Shown here in pieces: positions 57,562 through 64,000 of a DNA stretch of 64,000 nucleotides. The stretch covers positions 1,403,501-1,467,500 of the forward strand of contig NZ_CP039889.1 in NCBI RefSeq assembly GCF_005221325.1, written 5' to 3'. Within the stretch, counting starts at the first letter, position 1, and each line of letters starts with the position of its first letter. The notes under the pieces are model-generated. The model was not told the origin of the DNA and made no database searches. It saw only the letters and a list, made by a program, of their open reading frames with translations. The stretch is from Agrobacterium tumefaciens. Its GTDB lineage: Bacteria > Pseudomonadota > Alphaproteobacteria > Rhizobiales > Rhizobiaceae. The position numbers were made by a program, and so were the translations under genes.

Positions 57562-58491
57562 ATGAAGTTTTTGCGCTGGATGTGGGATAACTGGGTCAAG
57601 ATCGCGTTGAGTGTTGCGACACTCATCTACTTGCCCTTCGCCTTCATGCTCATCGGCGATACAGAGGCCTGCGCACCTGCCGTGGCTAGTGATCGTGAGT
57701 TTTGGGAGTTCTACTATCGTTACCTCGCTTGCCGCCCTGTAAACGAAGTGGGCGACACTCTGGCAGGTTTTTTTGCCCCTCTCGCGTTTTTGTGGCTGGC
57801 TGGCGCTGTGTACATACAGTCCCAAGAACTCTCAGCGCAACGTGAAGAATTAAATGAAACGCAAGAGCTTATGAAGCAGCAGCTCATTGTCGCTCAAGAG
57901 CAGGTCAAAGAGACAAGGGCATCGACAAGTTTGTTCGAAAAACAGACCGCCATCTTGGTGGCTGAACACGAGAAGCGGCTTCAGGACGCCTCTAACAAGG
58001 AGTTTGATGAGGATTTAAACCTATTTTTCTCTCAACTGAAAGGGCTAGCGGACGGACTTCGTCTGACGGTTTACTATTTTCATGATGACTTCCAAGTTGG
58101 TCCTGAGCACCAACAACTTTACTCCGCCCAAAGCACTGGCGTGTTTACCGCCGCATACTCATTTCCGACAATCGAACACTCTATCGACACGTTCGTCATT
58201 CGCCTGCAGGGACTAAATTCTAACTTTGGTATTAGGCACGATGGCCCCGCAATTGAGTATTACGCGAATAGTCGAACCGATTTTTACGTAATTCTTGAGG
58301 CGTTGAAGCGTTTAGTGGACCGCATTCCCGACCTATCACCAGATTATAAAATCCGAGCAAAAGCCTACAGAGTTGAGTTCACTTTTCACACACTTGAGGG
58401 CTTTTTGAATGCGATTGATGAAGAATATAGACGTTTCGAGCGCCAGCTCGGCACATATGTTTTTCCGGCATCAGGTACAGCCGCGATGTGA
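57562..58491 (+). CDS. membrane/coiled-coil moron protein (possible abortive-infection family)
   Basis: 309 residues, the only plus-strand gene in the phage block and clearly lower in GC than its neighbours. Two hydrophobic helices (WVKIALSVATLIYLPFAFML, residues 11-30, and VGDTLAGFFAPLAFLWLAGAVY about 62-83) are followed by a coiled coil (SQELSAQREELNETQELMKQ, then VAQEQVKETRAS) and a C-terminal globular domain of about 170 residues without recognised motifs. This architecture resembles the putative phage-abortive-infection (PutAbiC-like) proteins. AAGGG precedes the start. It is inserted between spike and wedge genes, as lysogenic-conversion genes often are. Confidence 0.72.
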   Translation: MKFLRWMWDNWVKIALSVATLIYLPFAFMLIGDTEACAPAVASDREFWEFYYRYLACRPVNEVGDTLAGFFAPLAFLWLAGAVYIQSQELSAQREELNETQELMKQQLIVAQEQVKETRASTSLFEKQTAILVAEHEKRLQDASNKEFDEDLNLFFSQLKGLADGLRLTVYYFHDDFQVGPEHQQLYSAQSTGVFTAAYSFPTIEHSIDTFVIRLQGLNSNFGIRHDGPAIEYYANSRTDFYVILEALKRLVDRIPDLSPDYKIRAKAYRVEFTFHTLEGFLNAIDEEYRRFERQLGTYVFPASGTAAM

Positions 58492-58520
58492 GCATGGTCG
58501 CTTCCCATATTCTTGCCGCC

Positions 58521-58784
58521 TCAGTCGCATTCCCATTTAGATGCTCCGGAGATCAAGACCGCGCCGCATCCGCAGATATCGCCGTCGCGGGCGATGGGCG
58601 CTCCCTCGCAACTGTACTTTCCCGAACCCGTGACAATTGGTGTGACGCCATGGCCGGGAATTGGGCAAGAATGCATATCGCCTTTCCGGGCGATCAATGC
58701 TCCTTCGGCGGTCCAGTTCGCGGCGCTGGTGATCACGGTTCCGCCATGCGTGGATGTATCACCAAGACGAACGATCTTCGGCAT
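58521..58784 (-). CDS. PAAR domain tail spike-tip protein
   Basis: 87 residues. PAAR motifs IVRLGDTSTHGG, ALIARKGDMHSCP and GVTPIVTGSGKYSCEGAP with histidines and cysteines near the tip (CPIPGHG, DICGCGAV) that usually bind zinc or iron. It forms the conical tip that sits on the V spike and pierces the outer membrane. Start overlaps the V gene stop by one base. Confidence 0.9.
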   Translation of the reverse strand: MPKIVRLGDTSTHGGTVITSAANWTAEGALIARKGDMHSCPIPGHGVTPIVTGSGKYSCEGAPIARDGDICGCGAVLISGASKWECD

Positions 58785-59215
58785 CAGGCAAGGTGTCCTT
58801 TCGCGGCCTTGACGGTGAAGTCGCCCGCCGCCTCGATATTGACGCTGCCGGGTGTCTTGAGGTCCAGATTGCCGCTGCCCGTTTCCAGTCGCACATAACC
58901 GCCAGCAAACAGCAAAACGACCTGATCATTGGCGTTTCCCGATGGCGCATCTTTGGCATTGTAACGGGAGCCTATCACACAGCCGCTTTCGCCCTTCGCA
59001 TCCATGGCGCACCAGACCTCGTCTTTCTCACCGGGCATCTGGAAGGCGGAAACGCCAGTCGATGATTTGGCGAGCACGTCGATCCATTGCGTCACCAGCT
59101 CGTCTTCGTCCTCAAACTGGACCTTGACACGCATCGTCTTCGGATCTCGGTCAACGACGATCCCGCGCCGTGCGGTCGGGTTCTGCCCGTATTCGCTATC
59201 GCTTCGCTTTGACAA
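58784..59215 (-). CDS. baseplate assembly/spike protein V
   Basis: 143 residues of the P2 gpV type: RRGIVVDRDPKTMRVKVQFEDEDELVTQWIDVLA (OB-like domain near residues 16-50), GEKDEVWCAMDAKGESGCVIGSRYN near 62-86, then a beta-helix-like tail VRLETGSGNLDLKTPGSVNIEAAGDFTV. The spike trimer holds the PAAR tip. Overlaps D by 20 bases. Confidence 0.9.
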   Translation of the reverse strand: MSKRSDSEYGQNPTARRGIVVDRDPKTMRVKVQFEDEDELVTQWIDVLAKSSTGVSAFQMPGEKDEVWCAMDAKGESGCVIGSRYNAKDAPSGNANDQVVLLFAGGYVRLETGSGNLDLKTPGSVNIEAAGDFTVKAAKGHLA

Positions 59216-60194
59216 GCTCTGCCCCCGTTGTATAGCCGCTGCGGCTCATGGTGTGTCTGGAACTGTCTATGACCAGAAGCGCGTCATAACGACCGAAACC
59301 GCTGGTCTCGACCACGACGCCGGCGACGGCCGAAACATTGCCGACCATCTCTACCGATCCGGAGAGTGATTTCCGATTCTTGCGATGCAGGCGTGATTTC
59401 GCGAGCTTTTCGGCCTGCGCGGCATTCTCGACCCGTTCCCCGGTGATATTGAGCACGTCGCCAGTTGTTACGTCGCTATCCTCGACTTCGGCTTCGATCT
59501 TGGTTTTCTGGTTCTCGTCCATGGCCGTCACCTTGGCCTTGGAATAGGTTTTGTCGGTCTGGAAGCGAAAACGGTAATCCAGCAATTGCAGCCCGAGCTG
59601 CGCATGGCTGATCGTCAGGGCGGCGGCGCGCCCATCTACGGATTTGATGCTCGTGAAAATCGCCCGTTTGGCCCGCACGCTGAAATAATGCCCGGTGTCT
59701 TCGGCAAGTCGCGTTAGAAACTCTAGGTCGCGTTCCCGGCGCTGGGTGACACGCTGGAACATTTGCTCCTCGATGTCACCTTCGACCGACAGACTGTTTT
59801 CGCCCGCGACCTTTTCCACGATCTGACGCAACGACTGTTTTTCGAAAGCGCGGGTTTTCTGTGTCCGGAGTGGTTTCGAGATCGGCGCGGCAAGCCCGCG
59901 TATCGTCATGGTATCGCCGCCACGGTTTCCGGCGGCTTCCGGTTCATCCATTTCGAAGGTGCCGCAGGGCAATTCTCCGCCCAAGCCATCGTAAATGGTG
60001 AGCGTCATGGTGTCGCCCTTTTCAGGGAACCAGCTGTTCTTCCAGAGGCCGTCCTTGTCCTGCACGGTCACATCGATTTCATCGATCTCGCCATGGGCCT
60101 TGTCGGTATAGGTGATGGACGTGGTCATGGGCTTGATATCTGATGAGATATCCACGCCCCTGTAGATCAGCGAGAAATAAGGTTTCGTCGCCAT
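59196..60194 (-). CDS. phage late control gene D protein (tail tube hub)
   Basis: 332 residues from the ATG at 60,194; a frame from 60,230 adds 12 residues. YRGVDISSDIKPMTTSITYTDKAHGEIDEIDVTVQDKDGLWKNSWFP near 10-55 and ETLRERDLEFLTRLAEDTGHYFSV-like stretch near 150 define the P2 gpD hub family, which joins tube and spike. The name late control is historical. Two bases separate it from X. Confidence 0.9.
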   Translation of the reverse strand: MATKPYFSLIYRGVDISSDIKPMTTSITYTDKAHGEIDEIDVTVQDKDGLWKNSWFPEKGDTMTLTIYDGLGGELPCGTFEMDEPEAAGNRGGDTMTIRGLAAPISKPLRTQKTRAFEKQSLRQIVEKVAGENSLSVEGDIEEQMFQRVTQRRERDLEFLTRLAEDTGHYFSVRAKRAIFTSIKSVDGRAAALTISHAQLGLQLLDYRFRFQTDKTYSKAKVTAMDENQKTKIEAEVEDSDVTTGDVLNITGERVENAAQAEKLAKSRLHRKNRKSLSGSVEMVGNVSAVAGVVVETSGFGRYDALLVIDSSRHTMSRSGYTTGAELVKAKR

Positions 60195-60196
60195 GG

Positions 60197-60466
60197 TCAG
60201 ACACCATAATCCGGGTTGTCGCGCTTCCACGGCGGCAACAGGCTGGTGTTTGCGGCCTCTTCCTCAATGACCGGAATTTTAAGCGCAACACCCTGCGGAA
60301 GCAGAAGCGGCTGCACAGCCAGGTCATCAAGGATCAGGTGCCGGTTGGCCTCAAGAATGACCGTCTGTTTGTACTGGTCACCGTAATAGCGATAGGCCAG
60401 CAAATCCCATCGGTCACCGGCAATCGTCTTGTGCTCGAAATATTCCCCCGTCAGCTTCACCGTCAT
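60197..60466 (-). CDS. phage tail protein X (LysM-like)
   Basis: 89 residues, with GDRWDLLAYRYYGDQYKQTVILEANRHLILDDL near 17-50, the LysM-like P2 gpX fold that helps attach the tube to the hub. Lies between U (overlap of four bases) and D (two-base gap). Confidence 0.9.
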   Translation of the reverse strand: MTVKLTGEYFEHKTIAGDRWDLLAYRYYGDQYKQTVILEANRHLILDDLAVQPLLLPQGVALKIPVIEEEAANTSLLPPWKRDNPDYGV

Positions 60467-60939
60467 TTGCGTACCTGCGGATTGGTGGTGGCACTGCCGG
60501 AGAGAGCCGTGGCCCGGCTCTTGGCGATGGAGGTCAGTTGCTCAAACAAGCCGCCAGCCAGCGGGTCTTCCAGCAGGCCCATGGTGGCCTCAATTCTAAC
60601 GGGACTGCCACTGCGGTTCGTTTTGATGATACCAACCGACAGGCTTTCGATCACATAGCGCTTGCCGGTAAAAGTGCCGTCGCCAAGCGACAAGGGCAGC
60701 GGCGACTTGATGGCGAAGGCGATTTCCAGTTTCGCCCGCTCGGCAGCCGGGTCGCAGAATTCCTCAGAAAAGAAGAAGCTGAAGGACTGCGTATCGAGTT
60801 CTTCGCCAATTTCCTGAAGAGCCGGTTTGCCCCGCGTGGTGGCGTGCTGGACGAATGTGCCCGCCCGCTCGATACCGTGCGACACGGGACCGGTCAGGGG
60901 CGCAACGCCAAAGGGAATGGAGCCGAGCAGATAGATCAT
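60463..60939 (-). CDS. phage tail protein U
   Basis: 158 residues of the P2 gpU family: MIYLLGSIPFGVAP at the start, ERAGTFVQHATTRGKPALQEIGEELDTQSFSFFFSEEFCDP near 24-65, and GDGTFTGKRYVIESLSVG near 85-103. It completes tail termination or hub assembly. Starts 4 bases after the tape-measure stop. Confidence 0.9.
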   Translation of the reverse strand: MIYLLGSIPFGVAPLTGPVSHGIERAGTFVQHATTRGKPALQEIGEELDTQSFSFFFSEEFCDPAAERAKLEIAFAIKSPLPLSLGDGTFTGKRYVIESLSVGIIKTNRSGSPVRIEATMGLLEDPLAGGLFEQLTSIAKSRATALSGSATTNPQVRK

Positions 60940-60943
60940 TGCC

Positions 60944-63424
60944 TCATGTCTCCCTTCGGCCCCTGCGGCGATCCTCTTCTTCCATCATGGCCGCAAATTC
61001 CCGGCCGCTTTCTCGTAGCGCCTCCAGCACAGCCTGCTTGACATCGGCGGGCGCACCGGCTCCGGCCGGAACCGTCACAGATGGCTGGAAATTGTAGATG
61101 TTACCGGAGCCACCCGACGCAGCGGACTGGACGGAAGCGCGGGCAACTTGCGCACGGGCGGCGTCAGCGCCGGTGGATGCAGTGGCGACGTTGGGCGCGG
61201 AGATCGCGGCGGCCGCCATGGTGGCGGCGGTCGCAGCACGCATGGCCTTCACCATCGGTTCTGCCCGGATCGACCCGGCTATGGTCTCGCCAAACTTCAG
61301 GCGGTGAATATCCGAAAGCGGTCCAATCTTCGCAGGCGAGGACGGCAGATGATCGCGTATCGTCTGCGTCATGCGCTGGATTTCTTCGACCACAACAGCG
61401 GCACGCGCCCGCATGCCCGCCGCCATGGTGTCCATCAACGCTGCGCCCTGATCGTAGAACGATACCCCGGCAAGATAGCTACGGACCTGCCCGATGACAT
61501 CGGTGATCGACGGCACGAGTTTGGCGGCTGCGGCGTCCAGCTCGGCAAGTTTCTGCATGGCGACGGTCGCGTTTTCGCGCAAAGCAACGGCGTCCGTCAT
61601 GGTGACGGGCGCGGCTGGCGTTTCAGCGGTATCATCACCGCTGAAGCTCAAAACGGATTTGACCTTTTCCCATGCTGCTCCAGCTCGGGCGGCTGCGCCG
61701 TCGATCAAGCCGCCAAGCGCATCGGAAATCCCGGCCCACGACTTCTGGATCGCCTCGACAGGAGACCATTCGAACAACGCCTTGATCCGCGACCAAACGG
61801 CGTCCACAGCCGCAAACGCGCTTTCCACCGCCCCTGTTGCTGCCGTGGACAGGCCAGCCCAAAGCCTCGAAATCGTCTCGACAGGAGACCATTCAAGGAC
61901 GGCTTTAAGATTGTTCCATGCCGCCTCTACAAGGGCGCGTAACGCTTCAATACCCATTGCGGCGAGTAGCTGGTGGGCATCCCAAAGCTTGGAAAGAACG
62001 GGCATAGGATCAAAGCCGATCCAGCCCTTGACGGTGTTCCAGGCATTGGTCGCGGCATTGGCCATCGAGTTCCAAAGATCGATAAAGAACGCCTTGATTG
62101 GCTCCCAATTGAGATAGATCAGCGCTGCACCGGCGACGATGGCGGCAATGGCAAGCGCAATGGGATTGGCCATCAGCGCCGCACTCAACATCGATAGGCC
62201 CATGGCGATCTGGACGAGACCGGCAGCTGTGGAAATCAGGATCGGCGCGAAGGCCATACCCGCGAGAATAGCAGCAAGGCGCTCCCAGCCGCCGACATAT
62301 TCAGCAGCGACAGAAAGGTATTCGCCAAGGCGTGAGAGCACCTGATAGACGCCGGTGGCGAATTCCCATGCCGCAGTGAGCACTGTCACAAGGCGGTTGC
62401 TGATGTAGGTCGCCCATTGTTGTAGGGTGCCATCGTCCGCCATACGGTTGACAGTGGCGAGAACCAGCTCAAGTTTTGACTTCATCCAGTCGAAAAGACC
62501 GGCGTTCATTATGGCGAGCTGGAATTGCATCCACAGATCGCCAAGGTTGGAAATCATGCCCTCCCATGTGCGGGATAGCTTGTCCATCGCTCCGGAAAAG
62601 CGATCAGACATAATTTTTTGCAGTACTTTCTGGATGCCGCCGGGGTCCGATGCCAGTGCCTTGGCGATCCTTTTTTGGCCGTTGATGGTGTAGGAGTACG
62701 CGATCTCATCGCCATCTTTGGCGGCACGAATACCAAATTCCTTCAGGCGCTCATTCTCACCTGTCACGGCGTCGGCGATGGCTTCCACCGCCTGTTCGAG
62801 CGGCTTCCCCATCGCGGCGGAGGCATCACCAAGATCACGAAGTAGACCGTTAGTGGGGTCAAGGCCATACGCTCGCAGCTTCACAAAGCTGTCCATAACG
62901 CCGTCCAGTTCGTACGGCGTTTTCGCGGCGAAGTTGGTCACCCACGCCATCGCATCTTTCGCTTTGGCGCTGGAGCCTTCTGTTGTTTCGAGAATGGTCT
63001 GGAATTTTTCGAATTTTGATGCGGTGCCGATCAGTTGGCCCGCAGCCAAACTAGCAGCTCCGACCGCGACGGTCGCAACCCCTGCGGCAAGCGCCAGTCC
63101 CCGAAAGGTTTTTCCGGCTCCGGAGGCAACTTGCCCTAAACCCGATTTAGCTAACGCAATGGTCTTATTGTGCAGAGCAACGGTCGCACGGGCGGCGGCC
63201 TGCGCACCTGCAACAACGCCGTTGTAAGCCGACCGGGCGATGGAGCCGATTTTTGAAAGTGCAGATGCATGACGTTCCGTCGCCCGCGTGGCACCGGCTG
63301 AAGCGGCAGCGCCAGCTTTTGCACCCGCCCGCATGGCCTTCGCCGTCTTGTCTTCGGCGGCCTTGAGCTTGTTCATGATTTTGCTGGCGCGATCCACGCC
63401 CTCGAAAATCATCTGGAACTTCAT
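60944..63424 (-). CDS. phage tail tape measure protein (T)
   Basis: 826 residues. Ala-rich helical N-terminus with coiled coil (KAAEDKTAKAMRAGAKAGAA), the TMP domain AGQLIGTASKFEKFQTILETTEGSSAKAKDAMAWV near 130-165, two hydrophobic segments near 395-440 (IAAILAGMAFAPILISTAA and LMANPIALAIAAIVAGAALIYL), three repeats of a W-K-WSPVE unit near 470-560, and a Gly-rich C-terminus (PAGAGAPADVKQ). Its length sets tail length, here about 800 residues, like P2. Fits exactly between E' and U. Confidence 0.92.
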   Translation of the reverse strand: MKFQMIFEGVDRASKIMNKLKAAEDKTAKAMRAGAKAGAAASAGATRATERHASALSKIGSIARSAYNGVVAGAQAAARATVALHNKTIALAKSGLGQVASGAGKTFRGLALAAGVATVAVGAASLAAGQLIGTASKFEKFQTILETTEGSSAKAKDAMAWVTNFAAKTPYELDGVMDSFVKLRAYGLDPTNGLLRDLGDASAAMGKPLEQAVEAIADAVTGENERLKEFGIRAAKDGDEIAYSYTINGQKRIAKALASDPGGIQKVLQKIMSDRFSGAMDKLSRTWEGMISNLGDLWMQFQLAIMNAGLFDWMKSKLELVLATVNRMADDGTLQQWATYISNRLVTVLTAAWEFATGVYQVLSRLGEYLSVAAEYVGGWERLAAILAGMAFAPILISTAAGLVQIAMGLSMLSAALMANPIALAIAAIVAGAALIYLNWEPIKAFFIDLWNSMANAATNAWNTVKGWIGFDPMPVLSKLWDAHQLLAAMGIEALRALVEAAWNNLKAVLEWSPVETISRLWAGLSTAATGAVESAFAAVDAVWSRIKALFEWSPVEAIQKSWAGISDALGGLIDGAAARAGAAWEKVKSVLSFSGDDTAETPAAPVTMTDAVALRENATVAMQKLAELDAAAAKLVPSITDVIGQVRSYLAGVSFYDQGAALMDTMAAGMRARAAVVVEEIQRMTQTIRDHLPSSPAKIGPLSDIHRLKFGETIAGSIRAEPMVKAMRAATAATMAAAAISAPNVATASTGADAARAQVARASVQSAASGGSGNIYNFQPSVTVPAGAGAPADVKQAVLEALRESGREFAAMMEEEDRRRGRRET
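61754..61894 (-). repeat. 123-bp spaced repeat inside the tape measure gene
   Basis: The 18-base block CTCGACAGGAGACCATTC occurs at 61,754-61,771 and 61,877-61,894, 123 bp (41 codons) apart, encoding the repeated WSPVE. A third, diverged unit (FDPMPVLSKLW) lies further upstream in the gene. Confidence 0.7.
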
Positions 63425-63486
63425 GCGCGTGCGTCTCCGGTCGGGACGGAATACCCCGGACCAGAGATCGCATTTTATCCTGAGGG

Positions 63487-63513
63487 AAATGACCGGAACT
63501 CGGTTCCGGTCAG
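63487..63513 (-). repeat. 27-bp hairpin repeat, copy 2 (between E' and T)
   Basis: Identical to the block at 57,472-57,498 (TGACCGGAAC-TCG-GTTCCGGTCA core, flanked by AAA and G). It includes the last codon of E' and lies 63 bases before the tape-measure start. Its minus-strand tail is TTTCCC, poorer as a terminator than copy 1, so it may instead attenuate or stabilise the message. Confidence 0.7.
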
Positions 63514-63647
63514 CCTTTGCCTGAAGCTGCTTTTATCGCTTCGGCCTTCGCCTCTTCCAAGGCGACTGTTTCTTCATACCAGAAACAGAATTCGTCTTCA
63601 TTCATGGCATCAAGGTAACGCTCTGTCCAGCCTTGCTGCACCATCAT
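63510..63647 (-). CDS. phage tail protein E' (P2 GpE family), reached by -1 frameshift
   Basis: The 45 residues shown start at an ATG-ATG (63,647) and run MMVQQGWTERYLDAMNEDEF to a TGA inside the hairpin repeat. The sequence is the P2 GpE family (usually about 40 residues). The open frame continues upstream (SDPAQHV before MM) back to the heptamer at 63,695-63,701, so E' is more likely made as the C-terminal part of an E-E' fusion than from its own start. Located just before the tape measure, like P2 E'. Confidence 0.85.
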   Translation of the reverse strand: MMVQQGWTERYLDAMNEDEFCFWYEETVALEEAKAEAIKAASGKG

Positions 63648-63673
63648 GACGTGCTGGGCCGGATCGGACAGTT

Positions 63674-64000
63674 TTACTTCGTCTGCGTCGTCCCGTTTCC
63701 CTCGCCATCTTCGCCAGCGCCTTCTGCTTCATCATCGCCGCCGAAGACTTCACCGATCAACTGGAGCGTATCGCCAGCGGACAGAAGCTCGGAAACTTCG
63801 GTGATGTTCAGCTTTTCGCCTTCGAAGAGAACAGTTTCCGCAACAAAGGCAACCTGCGCCTTGGCATGGTCGCGCTTGGCGATGCGCTGTGCTCGCATCC
63901 ACTTGCCGTGATTGATGAACTTGGGCACCGTGCAAACGACGCCACTTTCATCCAGTGTGACGGTGCGGTTGCCGGCGTTGGCATCCTTGTGGGCCTTCAG
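63674..64000 (-). CDS. phage tail assembly protein E, partial (N-terminus beyond right edge)
   Basis: 108 codons visible and open at the right edge. The visible protein LKAHKDANAGN ... KLNITEVSELLSAGDTLQLIGEVF ends with an acidic Gly-Glu tail (GEDGEGNGTTQTK). It is the gpE-type tape-measure chaperone placed before the tape measure. A GTG at 63,928 is a possible internal start but the frame continues upstream with good coding character, so I treat the gene as truncated by the window. A frameshift site lies near its 3' end. Confidence 0.8.
   Translation of the reverse strand: MKAHKDANAGNRTVTLDESGVVCTVPKFINHGKWMRAQRIAKRDHAKAQVAFVAETVLFEGEKLNITEVSELLSAGDTLQLIGEVFGGDDEAEGAGEDGEGNGTTQTK
63695..63701 (-). 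promoter_or_regulatory. programmed -1 ribosomal frameshift heptamer in E
   Basis: On the minus strand the sequence is G-GGA-AAC in the zero frame (X XXY YYZ type), 18 bases of coding before the E stop. A -1 shift continues as CGG GAC GAC GCA ... into the E' frame without a stop. This matches the frameshift fusion of E with E' known from P2 and lambda G/GT. Confidence 0.85.

Larger units (their letters stand above)
50160..64000 (-). mobile_element. P2-like contractile-tail prophage or tailocin (left part; continues past right edge)
   Basis: From about 50.2 kb all genes but one are on the minus strand and correspond in order to tail genes of P2-type myophages: E/E' (frameshifted), T (tape measure), U, X, D, V, PAAR spike, W, J, I and H-type fibre, followed by DUF4376, an SGNH fibre, and a DNA adenine methylase. 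The left end is probably between 50,148 and 50,270. No integrase, attachment pair, capsid, portal, terminase or lysis gene is in the window, so an intact prophage, a defective one and a tailocin cannot be told apart. Confidence 0.85.

Overview
The window reads as chromosomal DNA of Agrobacterium (Rhizobium radiobacter / A. tumefaciens group). The glgP-glgB-glgC-glgA-pgm gene order is the one described for A. tumefaciens, glgC encodes a 420-residue ADP-glucose pyrophosphorylase, and nadQ-nadABC, an FYDLN-acid protein, NrnC and an alpha-r14-type small RNA are typical of the Rhizobiales. In strain C58 several of these genes lie on the linear replicon, so a chromid is likely, but nothing in the sequence proves the replicon. 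GC is high throughout, with clear dips at 57.5-58.5 kb and around 48.85 kb.

Region 1 (1-10,962, minus strand) is a glycogen operon, glgP-glgB-glgC-glgA-pgm-glgX, with overlapping or nearly touching genes; glgX runs off the left edge. Region 2 (11.4-17.7 kb) holds a class II glutamine amidotransferase, an Asp/Glu racemase and a divergent Lrp regulator, then a sugar-acid module: a mutarotase, a 3-hydroxyisobutyrate-dehydrogenase-like enzyme, gluconate 5-dehydrogenase and a divergent L-idonate dehydrogenase, with a GntR/IdnR-like operator between the last two. Region 3 (17.8-25.2 kb) is a microaerobic respiration unit: an FNR/FixK-type box, a GbsR/MarR regulator with a possible autoregulatory palindrome, cydDC, cydAB and the small subunit cydX. 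Region 4 (25.2-30.7 kb) has three small stress-type genes and the NAD synthesis genes nadABC behind the Nudix-like regulator NadQ, with two palindromic operators in front of nadA.

Region 5 (30.8-41.2 kb) mixes housekeeping genes (tRNA-Ala(GGC), cmk, rpsA, nrnC, a nucleoside deoxyribosyltransferase, a serine/3-hydroxy acid dehydrogenase) with an unrecognised three-gene cluster (35.3-38.7 kb) that appears to share a helical repeat domain and a C-terminal tag. It ends with a small RNA whose three hairpin loops all display an anti-Shine-Dalgarno motif. Region 6 (41.5-50.1 kb) is a peptide-use operon (Xaa-Pro peptidase, dppABCDF-like transporter), a GntR regulator and an enolase-superfamily enzyme separated by a 22-bp A/T palindrome.

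Region 7 (about 50.2 kb to the right edge) is the contractile-tail and baseplate part of a P2-like prophage or tailocin, almost all on the minus strand: E, E', T, U, X, D, V, PAAR spike, W, J, I, H-type fibre, DUF4376 protein, an SGNH-domain fibre and a DNA adenine methylase. E and E' overlap at a canonical -1 frameshift heptamer. A lower-GC, oppositely oriented membrane/coiled-coil gene sits inside the baseplate cluster and is the best candidate here for a poorly described phage-exclusion function. No integrase, capsid, terminase or lysis gene is in the window.
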